Notes: generated by a model from the sequence alone, not told the origin. 54,318 nucleotides of DNA from Desulfarculaceae bacterium (GCA_027067385.1 JAMOVV010000038.1:1-54318); one strand, 5' to 3'; counted from the first letter of the stretch, positions 23,801 to 32,708 are shown. Numbers and translations are program-made.

Positions 23801-24937
23801 ATGATGAGAGGATTGCAACAACGCCTATGGCTGGCCGGGGCCCTGGTCGCGGTGGCCATGCTGGTGGTCGGTTGCGCCGCCGGCGCGGGCGCTGGCCCAG
23901 CCAAGCATACGGCCAAGCCCAAGTGGTGGTTTAATGACACGGTCGACGTGGCCTTTGTGCAGCAGTACGCCAAGGTGCCCAAGCCCAAGGGCGTGATGAT
24001 CATCGACGCGCGTCCGGCCAGGGTGAAGTATGACCGGGGTTACATCCCCACCGCCGTCAACATTCCCTTCCGCAAGTGGGACAAGTACGCCCACCTGCTG
24101 CCCAAGGACAAGAGCACCCTGCTGATCTTCTACTGCCAGGGCCCCACTTGAAAGCTGAGCCACAAGGCCGCCTGGAAGGCGGTCAAGCTCGGTTACACCA
24201 ATGTCAAGGTCTTCGCCGGCGGCTATCCCGCCTGGATCAAGACCCCGGGCAACTACAGCTGCATCGGGGTGAGCTACCTCAAGTCCCTGATGGACAAGGG
24301 CGCCAAGATGGTGCTGGTGGACGCCCGGCCCAAGCGCGCCAAGTATGACAAGGGGCACATCCCCGGCGCCATCAGCATTCCCGCCAAGAAGTTCGCCAAG
24401 TACGCCCACCTGCTGCCCAAGGACAAAGACACCCTGCTGATCTTCTATTGCCAGGGATTCACCTGAAAGCTTAGCCACCTGGCCGCCCGGAGGGCGATCC
24501 AACTCGGCTATCGCAACGTGAGGGTATTCGCGGCCGGCTACCCCGCCTGGGTCAAGTACGCGGGGGTGAAGAAAAAGGCCGCGCCGCAGATCAAGCAAGG
24601 CGGCGACGAAGGGGTCATTGAGCTCAAGTCCTTCCTCAAGATACTCAAGGAAAATCCCCAGAGCATCCTGCTGGTGGATGTCCGCGACGCCGATGAATAC
24701 AAGGCCGGTCATTTCAAGACCGCGGTGAACATTCCCCTGGACGAGTTGGAGAAGAAACTCAAGACCTGGAAGGTGACCAAGCCGGTGGTGTTCGTGTGCA
24801 ACACCGGTTCCCAGAGCGGCGAGGCCTTCTACATGGTCATGGACCAGCGGCCGGACCTCAAGGGCAAGGTATTCTTCCTGGAGGCCGAGACCACCTACAA
24901 CGCCGACGGTACCTTTAAGATCAAGCCGGCCCACTAG
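23801..24937 (+). CDS. Triple-rhodanese lipoprotein with two predicted selenocysteines
   Basis: The ORF track splits this gene into three pieces in the same frame (starts differ by multiples of three), separated only by TGA at 24149-24151 and 24464-24466. Read through, it gives 378 residues: lipoprotein signal peptide ending VVGC (Cys25), then three rhodanese domains. Domains 1 and 2 are near-identical in layout and carry the active-site loop FYCQG(P/F)T-U-KLSH, with UGA exactly where related loops have a second cysteine (U117, U222; Cys112 and Cys217 remain). Domain 3 has an ordinary loop, VFVCNTGSQSG (Cys333). SECIS-like hairpins follow both UGAs. Proposed role: periplasmic sulfane-sulfur transfer for the upstream reductase. 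AGGAG precedes the ATG pair. Confidence 0.88.
24166..24184 (+). promoter_or_regulatory. SECIS-like hairpin 1 (for U117)
   Basis: GGCCGCC and GGCGGTC form a 7-bp stem (one G-U pair) around a five-base loop TGGAA. The loop starts 21 bases after the first UGA and has G at its second position, within the known limits for bacterial SECIS elements read by SelB. Confidence 0.7.
24484..24496 (+). promoter_or_regulatory. SECIS-like hairpin 2 (for U222)
   Basis: CGCCC and GGGCG form a 5-bp GC stem around GGA, extendable past one mismatch. The loop starts 22 bases after the second UGA with G first, almost the same geometry as hairpin 1. Confidence 0.65.
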
Positions 24938-24958
24938 GCCGCTAACCCGACACCTCGC

Positions 24959-24997
24959 AAGCCGTTCCCGGCGCACCGCGCTGGGGGCGGCTTTTTT
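24959..24997 (+). terminator. Rho-independent terminator of the sulfur-respiration operon
   Basis: AAGCCG and CGGCTT enclose a GC-rich inner arm (CCGGCGCACCGCGCTGGG) and are followed by an uninterrupted T6. It lies 21 bases after the rhodanese stop and before the convergent lipoprotein gene, fixing the end of the operon here. Confidence 0.85.
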
Positions 24998-25019
24998 GGG
25001 GCCCCGTGCCGGCCGTCCG

Positions 25020-25805
25020 CTAGCGGCCGATGGTTCCCATCTTCTTTTTGGCCCGGCGGGCCCGCTGGAGGTAGCCCTGGAGCACCCGGCTGTCCGGGGC
25101 GAAGGACAGGGCCATCTTCCACTGCTTGATGGCTGCGGCCAGCTTACCCTGGCCGTAGAGGCGCAGGCCTTGGTTGGTGAGCAGCTTCACCAGGTGCTGC
25201 CGGCACGGGCGGTGGGAGGGGTCCAAGGCCAGGGCCATGCGCCAGTGCAGCGAGGCCAGCTCCAGGCGGCCTTGCTTAAGATATCCCCGGCCCAGGGTGA
25301 AGTAGTGATCGGCCAGCTCCTGGTCGGCGAAGGAGGGCTCCAGCCCCTCGGGAAAAATGTCCTCCACCCCGGCCGGGGCCGCCGGCTTAGAGCGTTTGAC
25401 CGCGGCCAAGCGCTCTCGCGCCGCCGCCGGCAGCCGGTTAAGGGCGGCCAGCATCAGTTGGGAGGGCCGGTGGTGGGGATATACCTTCAGGGCGCGCACC
25501 AGGCGGCGGCGGGCCTGGTCCGGCTGGCCCCGGCGCAGGGCGATGATGGCCTTTTGCAGGTACCACTGGGCGGTGACCAGTTGGTGGTTGGTGCGCCAGA
25601 GGGTGTTTAGCGTCCGGCTCTTTTGCAGCCGGAGGTTTTGGTCCTGGAGCATCGCCAGCAGGGCCTGGCGGTACTTTTTTTGCTTGAGCAGCGTCCCGGG
25701 TCCCGGCGGCGGTTGGGCCGCGGGGTCAGACGTCTTAAGGGCGCAGCCGCCCAGGGCCAACAGCAGGGCGGCCACCACCGGTACCAGCCACCGCGGCGAT
25801 GACAT
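25020..25805 (-). CDS. TPR-like lipoprotein
   Basis: This product of 261 residues starts with a lipoprotein signal peptide ending LALGGC. The mature part is helical with TPR-like repeats: two clear copies around LADHYFTLGRGYLKQGRLELASLHWRMA and GLRLYGQGKLAAAIKQWKMALSFAPDS, and a weaker one earlier (AIIALRRGQPDQARRRLVRAL). It probably mediates protein contacts at the envelope. The track ORF continues upstream, but the ATG at 25805 overlaps the HD-GYP stop codon as TGATG, indicating translational coupling. Its role in the HD-GYP pathway is unknown. Confidence 0.75.
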   Translation of the reverse strand: MSSPRWLVPVVAALLLALGGCALKTSDPAAQPPPGPGTLLKQKKYRQALLAMLQDQNLRLQKSRTLNTLWRTNHQLVTAQWYLQKAIIALRRGQPDQARRRLVRALKVYPHHRPSQLMLAALNRLPAAARERLAAVKRSKPAAPAGVEDIFPEGLEPSFADQELADHYFTLGRGYLKQGRLELASLHWRMALALDPSHRPCRQHLVKLLTNQGLRLYGQGKLAAAIKQWKMALSFAPDSRVLQGYLQRARRAKKKMGTIGR

Positions 25806-27127
25806 CAGCAGGCCTCCCGGGAACGGGACGTGGCCGTGGGGGGCTCGCCCATGGCGGCGGCGGTCGCCAGAAAGGCCTCGGTCACCTCGGGGTCGAACTG
25901 CCGGCCCTTGCCCTCCTTGATGATGGCCAGGGCCTGCTGGTGGCCGAGCCGCCGGCGATAGGGACGGTCGGAGGTCATGGAATCGTAGGCGTCGGCCAGG
26001 GAGAGGATGCGTCCGGCCAGGCTGATCTGGTCGCCCTTGAGCCGGTTGGGATAGCCGCTGCCGTCGTAGCGTTCGTGGTGGACCAGGATGATCTCGCGCA
26101 CCGAGGCCAGGAACTTGGCCGGTTCCAGTATCTTCCAGGCGATCATGGGGTGGCGGGCCATCTCGGCGAACTCGTCGGGGTCCAGGGGACCGGGCTTGCA
26201 CAGGATTTCGTGCGCCACCCCCACCTTGCCCAGGTCGTGCAGGGCCCCGGCCAGGCGCAGCTCGCTACAAAAGGCGTCGTCCAGTCCCATCTGCCGGGCC
26301 ACCTGCTCGGAGTAGTAGGCCACCCGGTCGCAGTGGCCCCGGGTGTAGGGGTCTTTCACCTCCACCGTGGCCGCCAGGGTCATCACCGCCTCCAGGTAGC
26401 CCTGCTCGATGCGGGCCTTGGCCGCGCTGAGGCCGGCGGTCATGCGGTTGAAGCTGCGGGCCAGGTTGCGAATCTCCCGGCCGCCCACCTCGGGCACTCG
26501 CACCGACAGCTCGCCGCGCCCCACCCGGCCGGCGGCCTGGACCAGGGTGTCCAGCGGGCGCAGGAAGCGGTCGATGAGGCGGACGAACAGCAGGCACACC
26601 CCGGTGGTGACCATTAAGAAGCCCAGCAGCAGGCCGATACGCAGCTTCCAGAGGCCGGCCGCCAGGTCCGAGGCATCGATGTCCAGCACCACGGTACCCA
26701 CCCCCTTGCCGTTGAAGATGATGGGCTCGGTAGGTCGCAGGTGGGCCTGGGCCGCCGGGTCGGTCGCCGGCGCGGCCGCCCGCTCCAGGCGGCGGCCGAT
26801 CTCGCGGATGTTGGAGTGCATGCGCACCACGCCCTGGTGATCGACGATGGCCGCCGAGAGCACGCCGGGGTTTTGCATGGCGGTGGCCACTAGCACGCTG
26901 AGCTGCATCTGGTCGCCGGCGATGAGGGCGGGGGCGGCGTTCACCGCCAGGTTGGCGGCCAGGGCGGTGGCGCGGGTGCGCAGCCGGTTGATCATGATGC
27001 CGCGTTGGTGGTGGTACAGGGCCAGGGCGGCCAGGGCGGCCAGGACCAGGGTGACCACGCAAAACAGGGCGGCCAGCCGGAACTTGATCGACGAGGTGAC
27101 AAGAAGCGCTCTACGAAACCGGGGCAC
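25805..27127 (-). CDS. Membrane HD-GYP domain signalling protein
   Basis: This product of about 440 residues has an N-terminal transmembrane helix (about 17-40), an extracytoplasmic sensor region of about 130 residues, a second helix (about 165-190), a HAMP linker, and a C-terminal HD-GYP domain (GHCDRVAYYSE, GALHDLGKVGV, HHERYDGSGYP, LADAYDSMTSDRPYR). HD-GYP proteins hydrolyse cyclic di-GMP or related dinucleotides using a metal centre formed by these motifs. The track start is TTG 27133; GTG 27127 is better placed eight bases after AAAGG. It is translationally coupled to the TPR lipoprotein gene, which may modulate the sensor. Confidence 0.9.
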   Translation of the reverse strand: MPRFRRALLVTSSIKFRLAALFCVVTLVLAALAALALYHHQRGIMINRLRTRATALAANLAVNAAPALIAGDQMQLSVLVATAMQNPGVLSAAIVDHQGVVRMHSNIREIGRRLERAAAPATDPAAQAHLRPTEPIIFNGKGVGTVVLDIDASDLAAGLWKLRIGLLLGFLMVTTGVCLLFVRLIDRFLRPLDTLVQAAGRVGRGELSVRVPEVGGREIRNLARSFNRMTAGLSAAKARIEQGYLEAVMTLAATVEVKDPYTRGHCDRVAYYSEQVARQMGLDDAFCSELRLAGALHDLGKVGVAHEILCKPGPLDPDEFAEMARHPMIAWKILEPAKFLASVREIILVHHERYDGSGYPNRLKGDQISLAGRILSLADAYDSMTSDRPYRRRLGHQQALAIIKEGKGRQFDPEVTEAFLATAAAMGEPPTATSRSREAC

Positions 27128-27349
27128 CGCCAAGGCCTTTCCGTTCCCCGGCCGCCGGGCCGAGGGAGAAATACCGTGAGGATCAAACCGGCCAGGTGAC
27201 CCGAGCCGGTTTTAGTCAAACCTATACTTTAATAACCCAAAACGAGTCCCATGACCATGATCAAAAGAGGCGCTCGGACACTTGTCGTCGCCTGGCGGCG
27301 CGACCGGCGCTCTGGATCAAGGGGCGGCGGGTTTGCCCGGCGGGCCGGC

Positions 27350-30031
27350 TCAGGCGTCGAGCACGGCGCGCACCTTGCGCAGCAGGGTGGACATGTGGAA
27401 GGGCTTGGAGATGAGCCCCTTGGCCCCCAGGGACAGGCTCTCTTCCAGTTGGGAGTCGGCCAGGTACCCGGTGACGATGATGATCTTGGCCTGGGGGGCG
27501 ATGGTGCGCATCTCCTTGAGGCAGCGGATGCCTCCCATGCCCGGCATGGCCAAGTCCAAGAGCACCAGGTCGATCTTGGCCGGATCCTGGCGGAACAGGT
27601 CCAGGGCGCTCTCGCCGCTGTCGGCGGAGACCACCTGGTAGCCGTGGGAGCGCAGCATGCGCGAGGAAAGCTCCCGGATGGCTTCCTCATCGTCCACCAG
27701 CAAGATGGTTTCGGACCCGCCGGGGATATCGGCCGGGTCCTCGCGCCAGAGGTTGCCGGCGGCCGGGCCCAGGGCGGGCAGGTAGATATCAAAGGTGGTG
27801 CCCAGGCCCAGTTGGCTCTGGCAGTTGATGTAGCCGTCGTGGTTCTTGACAATACCGTAGACCATGGCCAGGCCCATGCCCGAGCCGCGGCCGGATTGCT
27901 TGGTGGTGAAGAAGGGTTCAAAGATGCGGCGCAGGGTGCCGCGGTCCATGCCCCGGCCCTGGTCGCGGAAGGTGAGCTGCACGTAGTCGCCCGGCTTGGC
28001 TCCCTGGTGGGCGTCGCAGAATTGTTCATCCAGGGTGGTGTTGCGGGTGCGTACCTGGATAGTGACCTCCCGGCCGCTGGCGTCGATGGCGTTGTCGGCC
28101 AGGTTACACAGCATCTGTTCCAACTGCACCGGGTCGGCGTTGACTTTGGCCAGGTCGTCGGCCAGGTTCATTTTGATATGCAGCCGGGGCTGGGGCCCTG
28201 CCGAGGAGCTGACTTTCTTTTCCAGCGCCTCTTTGAAGCGGCGGACGCGGTGGTTGAGGTCTTCGGGGCGGCGGTGGCTGGCGAACTTGCGGCTGAAGGC
28301 CAGCAACTGGCTGATGAGGTTGGTGGCCTGGTTGGCCGCGGCGGTGATCTCCTTGAGGTAGTGGTACTGCTCGTCGTCGGGATTCTTGTCCAGCAGCAGA
28401 ATCTCGGAGTACCCGTTGATGGTCTGCAGCAGGTTATTAAAGTCGTTGGATATGCCCTCGGCCATGTGCCCGATGGCCTCCATCTTCTGGGCCTGTTGAA
28501 TCTGGAACTCCAGGCGGCCGGCCTGCTGGCGGCGGCGGTGGTTCATCAGGGCCGCGGCGAAAATACCGGCCAGGCGCTGCACCGCGGCCAGGTGGTCTTG
28601 GCTGTAGTCGCCATTGCGGCCCGAGAGGGCGATTTGTCCCAGGAACTCGCCACCGTGCATCACCGGCACTGACAGCAGGTTGCCCAGGGGGATATGCCCC
28701 GGCGGGGTGCCGGCGGCGCGGGGGTCGCCGGCCAGGTCCTGGCATATCAGCGGCTCATGGGTGATGCGCGCCTGGCCCAGCAGCCCGCCGAATTTATGGG
28801 AGGCCATCTCCTTATCCTCGATCTGGCAGACGTCCCACACCTGGCGGTCGATGACTGGGCAGGTGAGCCGGTCCTCGGCGGTGTCGGCCACGCCCACGAA
28901 ACCATAGCGGCTGCGGGTGAGCTGCTTGGCCCGCTCCATGACCACCGCGGCCACCGCGTTGATATCGCCGGAGTCGATCATCTCCCGCTGCACGGCCACC
29001 ACTGCCCGCTCCAGCTCCAGGGCGGCGTCGTCGGGCTCGGCCGGCGGCGGCGCTGTCTCCGGGGCGCTGGGCAGGGGTTGTCCCGGCTGGTCCAGGCTAT
29101 GGACCACCACCAGCCACCAGGGCGGCTCTGTGTCGGGGCCGGGCAGGGGGATCACCTCCAGCCGGGCCGGGATGGCTCCCCCCTGGCGGGGGCGCAGGCC
29201 GGCCTTGAGGCTGTGGGAGGCCGGCGCGACCGGCTCCGGGACCTCGGCGCCGCCGGGCACCAGGTGCAGGGGCGTCAGGTCGTCTAGGCTGAGGCCCACC
29301 AGGTCCTCGGCGCGGTAGCCGGTGAGCTGGAGAAAGGCCTGGTTGGCGGCCACCACCCCCTGGTCCGGCCGGCAAAGCACCGCCCCCCAGGGCAGATGGT
29401 CAAAGGCCTCCCGGAAGCCGGCCGTCTCGGGCATCGGCTCCTGGGCCGACTCCGGCTCTTCGGTGGCCTTAGACAGCAGGCTGAGGATCTGGGTGGGCTT
29501 GCCCTGGGCGTCGCGCCGGAAAACCGTGTCGTGGGTGGTGAGCTCCAGCCAGCGGCCGTCGGCCTGCTTCACCCGCCGCCTATGGTCCAGCGCCTGGTGG
29601 TCGGGCGCCTGGGCCAGGGCCTGGAAGTGGCGGCCCAGGTCTTCGTAGTCCTCGGGGTGGGTGACCGTTTCCATGAACCACGGCCCCATCTGCTTTATCT
29701 GCTGGGGACTGTAGCCCAAGAGCCGGTAGGCACAGGGGTTAGTGTAGATGACGTTTTGGCTGGCCAGCTCGATGACCTGCACGGCCAAGGGCAGGTGTTC
29801 GGTGATGTCTTTAAAAAAACCATAGAGTCGCCGGGCCCGCTGCTGGCCATCGGCCAGCCGGCGGTTTTGGCGGTCCAAGGTGGCGAACTTGGCCTTTAGC
29901 TGACCGATGATCTCGGCGTGATGGCCGTTGCGGCTGGCCAACAGCGCCTCGACCTCCATGTCCGAAACCTGCTTGCGCAGGGCAGCCAACTTGTCCAGCA
30001 AGCTGGCCTCAAATCCGGCTGGTTTCTTCAT
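27350..30031 (-). CDS. Hybrid histidine kinase with Asn in place of the usual H-box His
   Basis: The 893-residue cytoplasmic protein has a coiled-coil start, PAS (about 75-190), second PAS (205-310), GAF (345-500), a HisKA-like region (515-580), HATPase_c (DQGRGM, GSGMGLAMVYGI) and a C-terminal receiver (VLLDLAMPGMGG). In this subfamily the H-box normally reads G-I-A-H-D-F-N-N; here it reads GISNDFNN, with Asn529 encoded by AAC. A histidine seven residues earlier (GHMAEG) is unlikely to substitute. The kinase may be inactive, act as a phosphatase, or be a dimer partner. The start lacks a strong ribosome-binding site. No cognate regulator is adjacent. Confidence 0.88.
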   Translation of the reverse strand: MKKPAGFEASLLDKLAALRKQVSDMEVEALLASRNGHHAEIIGQLKAKFATLDRQNRRLADGQQRARRLYGFFKDITEHLPLAVQVIELASQNVIYTNPCAYRLLGYSPQQIKQMGPWFMETVTHPEDYEDLGRHFQALAQAPDHQALDHRRRVKQADGRWLELTTHDTVFRRDAQGKPTQILSLLSKATEEPESAQEPMPETAGFREAFDHLPWGAVLCRPDQGVVAANQAFLQLTGYRAEDLVGLSLDDLTPLHLVPGGAEVPEPVAPASHSLKAGLRPRQGGAIPARLEVIPLPGPDTEPPWWLVVVHSLDQPGQPLPSAPETAPPPAEPDDAALELERAVVAVQREMIDSGDINAVAAVVMERAKQLTRSRYGFVGVADTAEDRLTCPVIDRQVWDVCQIEDKEMASHKFGGLLGQARITHEPLICQDLAGDPRAAGTPPGHIPLGNLLSVPVMHGGEFLGQIALSGRNGDYSQDHLAAVQRLAGIFAAALMNHRRRQQAGRLEFQIQQAQKMEAIGHMAEGISNDFNNLLQTINGYSEILLLDKNPDDEQYHYLKEITAAANQATNLISQLLAFSRKFASHRRPEDLNHRVRRFKEALEKKVSSSAGPQPRLHIKMNLADDLAKVNADPVQLEQMLCNLADNAIDASGREVTIQVRTRNTTLDEQFCDAHQGAKPGDYVQLTFRDQGRGMDRGTLRRIFEPFFTTKQSGRGSGMGLAMVYGIVKNHDGYINCQSQLGLGTTFDIYLPALGPAAGNLWREDPADIPGGSETILLVDDEEAIRELSSRMLRSHGYQVVSADSGESALDLFRQDPAKIDLVLLDLAMPGMGGIRCLKEMRTIAPQAKIIIVTGYLADSQLEESLSLGAKGLISKPFHMSTLLRKVRAVLDA

Positions 30032-30776
30032 CGGTCAAATTGCCCATACCCCGCGGTGGCCTTCGGTCGTACCGCCACCGGGGGTAGTCAAATCGAAACA
30101 ATAATTTCACAGCTTGCGCCGGTCCACTACCACGCCGCCGCCGTACGCCGCCGGCGCGCCGAGCGCGGTAGCTCGCCATGGCTATGACCTAAACGACGTC
30201 ACGCCACAGACGATAATTACCAAGCCGACCCGGTCCGCGGGCACATAGCCCCCCCGCTGCGTACCGGTTGCCCCGAATCTATTTCTTGGTTGGAGGAGTT
30301 TCCCCAGATATAATCAACCAGTTAGGTAGCGTCCCCAGTATTCTAACACAAAGCGCCGGACGCTCCAGCAAAAAATGCGCGGCGCCCTGAGCACCGCCGG
30401 CGTCCGGCTCGTAGCGGCAGGCGTTTCGGCCAGCATTGCCGCGCACCCGCGACCGCCGCCGTCGAGCCGATAACAGCTATTATACTTGACTGGGTCCCGG
30501 CCCAAGAATTAGCATTTTGTAACAGGGCCGGTCTATAACGGCCGTTAAGGCTGTTCCTAAATTTCGGGCCTGGTGTCCGGCCCCGGCCGGCGTCCGGGAG
30601 CGGGTAAGAATCCCCGACCCTCTGCGACTATATAAACAAACCGGACTTTCCGGGCTGCAATTTTCAGCGAGGTGTTTTTACCGGCCGCCACCCGGCCGGA
30701 TGAGGATGGATCAGGAAAGGGTAGTTGCGGCCGGGCGCGAGGGATCGAGCGCCGGCAATATCCAGGGAGGACCCTT
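30032..30776. other. Large intergenic region, no gene seen
   Basis: This 745-base divergent gap contains no ORF with a credible start or protein-like composition. It holds a 9-bp inverted repeat GCCGGACGC (30355-30363) / GCGTCCGGC (30400-30408) with a 36-base spacer, a weak sigma-70-like pair TTGACT (30486) and TAGCAT (30510), and overlapping that -10 a TTAG-N6-GTAA sequence (30509-30522) one base off the TTAC-N6-GTAA palindromes at 11.3 and 13.7 kb. AGGGAGG at 30764-30770 serves the next gene. Confidence 0.45.
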
Positions 30777-31622
30777 GTGCGTAAGGTTTTATTTTTATCG
30801 TTGGTGCTGGTCCTGGTGCTCGTGGCCTCCAGCGCCTTGGCCAACCAGTTCGTGGGCACCTGGACGGCCCGGACCCCGGATGAACAATGGACGGTGACTT
30901 TCAAGGCCGACGGCACCTTTGCCCGCAAGGTGATCAAGCAGGGCCATATCTATAACGAACAGGGGCGCTACCGGGTCCAGGGGCATCAGATGTATGTCCA
31001 GGTGCAGGGCGAGGCGCAAGGCTACTACCTGCAGTTTCGCTTTACCGATCGCAACACCTTGGAGATATACGAGGACGGCCAGTTACTGGCCCGGCTGATC
31101 CGCCGGAGCGCCACCCCGGCCGCTCCGCCCAGGTCCTCGGCCGGCCGGGCCCCGGTGCCGCCGCCACCGTCCGCCGCCCCGGCCCCCGCGCCGGTCGCGC
31201 CGCCGGCCCCGGCGGTCAACGCCCCCCGCGCGGCCCCGGCCGACCCCAAGGCCCAGGCCAAGCAGCATAATCAGCGCGGCCAGCAATTCTACCGGCAGCG
31301 CCAGTACCAGCAGGCCATCGCCGAGTTCAACCAGGCCATCAAGCTCTACCCGGGCTACGCCGTGGCCTACCACAACCGCGGGCTGGCCTATCGCCGCAGC
31401 GGGCGCTACGACCAGGCGGTGGCCGACTACACCACCGTGATGCGCCTGGCGCCCCAGGCGGCCATCGCCTACTACAACCGGGCCATCGCCTACGCCTCCA
31501 AGGGCGACTACCAGCACGCCCTGGCCGACGTGGACCGCTACATCAAGATGAGGCCCAAGGATCCCGACGGTCCCAAGCTGCGCCAGGCGATCCAGCGGCG
31601 CATGAGCGGTGCGCGCGACTGA
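30777..31622 (+). CDS. Secreted TPR protein with novel N-terminal domain (paralogue A)
   Basis: Product of about 281 residues. A signal peptide (to SALA) is followed by an 85-residue beta-rich domain shared with the two downstream genes (GTWTARTPDEQW, ADGTFARK, GRYRVQG, IYEDGQLLARL), then a proline/alanine linker and a C-terminal set of about three TPR units (YNRGLAYRRSGRYDQAVADY-type). TPRs mediate protein binding; the N-terminal domain is not one I recognise. The GTG at 30777 has AGGGAGG six bases upstream; the longer track start would precede the signal peptide and is wrong. Location is probably periplasmic. Confidence 0.75.
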   Translation: MRKVLFLSLVLVLVLVASSALANQFVGTWTARTPDEQWTVTFKADGTFARKVIKQGHIYNEQGRYRVQGHQMYVQVQGEAQGYYLQFRFTDRNTLEIYEDGQLLARLIRRSATPAAPPRSSAGRAPVPPPPSAAPAPAPVAPPAPAVNAPRAAPADPKAQAKQHNQRGQQFYRQRQYQQAIAEFNQAIKLYPGYAVAYHNRGLAYRRSGRYDQAVADYTTVMRLAPQAAIAYYNRAIAYASKGDYQHALADVDRYIKMRPKDPDGPKLRQAIQRRMSGARD

Positions 31623-31721
31623 GCGCCGCCGCCGATGATTCCCGGCCCCGAGCGGGGGCTTTGGTTTAGAATAATTGACACGACAGGTATTAAGTTGAAC
31701 CAGCAAACCAGGGGGTAGAGG

Positions 31722-32651
31722 ATGCTAGGCAGGTTATGCAAGATAGCGGCGGTGGTGGCGCTGATGGTGGCGCTGGCCACCCCGGCGGCGGCCAACCAGT
31801 TGCCGGGCAACTGGATGGTGAGGACCCAGACCTTTGCCTGGCTCTTGCAGCTCAGGCCCGACGGCACCTTCGCCAGCCGGATGCAGACCCAGCAGGGTAT
31901 TAAGAACGAGGTGGGCCGTTACCAGGTCCAGGGCTACAACATGTATATACATGTGCAGGGAGAGCCCACGGGGTACTGGGTGCAATACCGCCTGGCCAAC
32001 CCCAACTCGTTGGTGTTTTACAAAAACGGCCAGATGTTCGTGCACTTCGCCCGGGTGGACCAGATGGGCCGACCGGTGCAGGGGGGCGCTCCGGCTCCCG
32101 CCCCGGCCCCGGCGCCGGCTCCTGCGCCAGCTCCGTTCCCCGCCCCGGCGCCGGCCCCGGCACCTTTGCCGGTGCCGGCCCCTGCCCCGGCTCCTGCGCC
32201 GACCCCGGCGCCGGCCCCGGCGCCTACGCCGGCCCCAGCCCCTGCGCCGGCCCCGGCCCCGGCACCAACCCGGTCCGGCAACGCGGCCAAGCAGTACAAC
32301 CAGCGCGGTTTTCAACTGTACAAACAAAAGCAATATCAGCAGGCCCTGGCCATGTTCAACCAGGCCATCACCCTGCGGCCCGACTATGCCGAGGCCTACC
32401 TCAACCGGGGTTTGACCTACCGTCGGCTCAAGCAGTACGACCGGGCCATCGCCGACTACAGCAAGGTGATGCAACTGGCGCCCAGGGCGTCGGTGCCCTA
32501 CTACAACCGCGCCCTGGCCCACGCCCAGAAGGGTGACTTCAACCGCGCCCTGGCCGACGTGGACCGCTATATCGCCATGAAGCCGGGCGATCCCGACGGG
32601 CCTAAGCTGCGAAAGGCCATCGTGCAGGCCATGAACGGCGCGCGCCGCTGA
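31722..32651 (+). CDS. Secreted TPR protein with long Pro-Ala linker (paralogue B)
   Basis: The 309-residue product is the closest relative of the preceding gene: signal peptide ending TPAAA, the same N-terminal domain (GNWMVRT, PDGTFASR, GRYQVQGYNMYIHVQGE), and a nearly parallel TPR region (NQRGFQLYKQKQYQQALAMFNQ). Between them lies an alternating Pro-Ala segment of about 60 residues encoded by imperfect GC-rich repeats (about 32088-32268). Such linkers are stiff, extended spacers, as in TonB-like envelope proteins, and could span part of the periplasm. GGGGGTAGAGG precedes the ATG. Function unknown. Confidence 0.75.
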   Translation: MLGRLCKIAAVVALMVALATPAAANQLPGNWMVRTQTFAWLLQLRPDGTFASRMQTQQGIKNEVGRYQVQGYNMYIHVQGEPTGYWVQYRLANPNSLVFYKNGQMFVHFARVDQMGRPVQGGAPAPAPAPAPAPAPAPFPAPAPAPAPLPVPAPAPAPAPTPAPAPAPTPAPAPAPAPAPAPTRSGNAAKQYNQRGFQLYKQKQYQQALAMFNQAITLRPDYAEAYLNRGLTYRRLKQYDRAIADYSKVMQLAPRASVPYYNRALAHAQKGDFNRALADVDRYIAMKPGDPDGPKLRKAIVQAMNGARR

Positions 32652-32708
32652 GCCGGCCGGATCGGCAGCGCGCGGAGGAGGGATTTTCCCGCCAAAGGGG
32701 GGGTGTTG

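Noticed and set aside
24149-24466. Rhodanese gene as a pseudogene broken by two stop codons
   Set aside because: Both stops are TGA, at the same place in duplicated domains, in frame, with intact coding on either side and hairpins at SECIS distance. Random decay would not give this pattern.
30105-30116. TTTCACAGCTTG shared between 30105 and 50561 as a regulatory motif
   Set aside because: Only the copy at 50561 has dyad symmetry; a single 12-base match in 54 kb is weak evidence.
32088-32268. Pro-Ala coding repeat as a non-coding satellite
   Set aside because: It is in frame within a continuous coding sequence flanked by homologous domains, so it is a protein linker.
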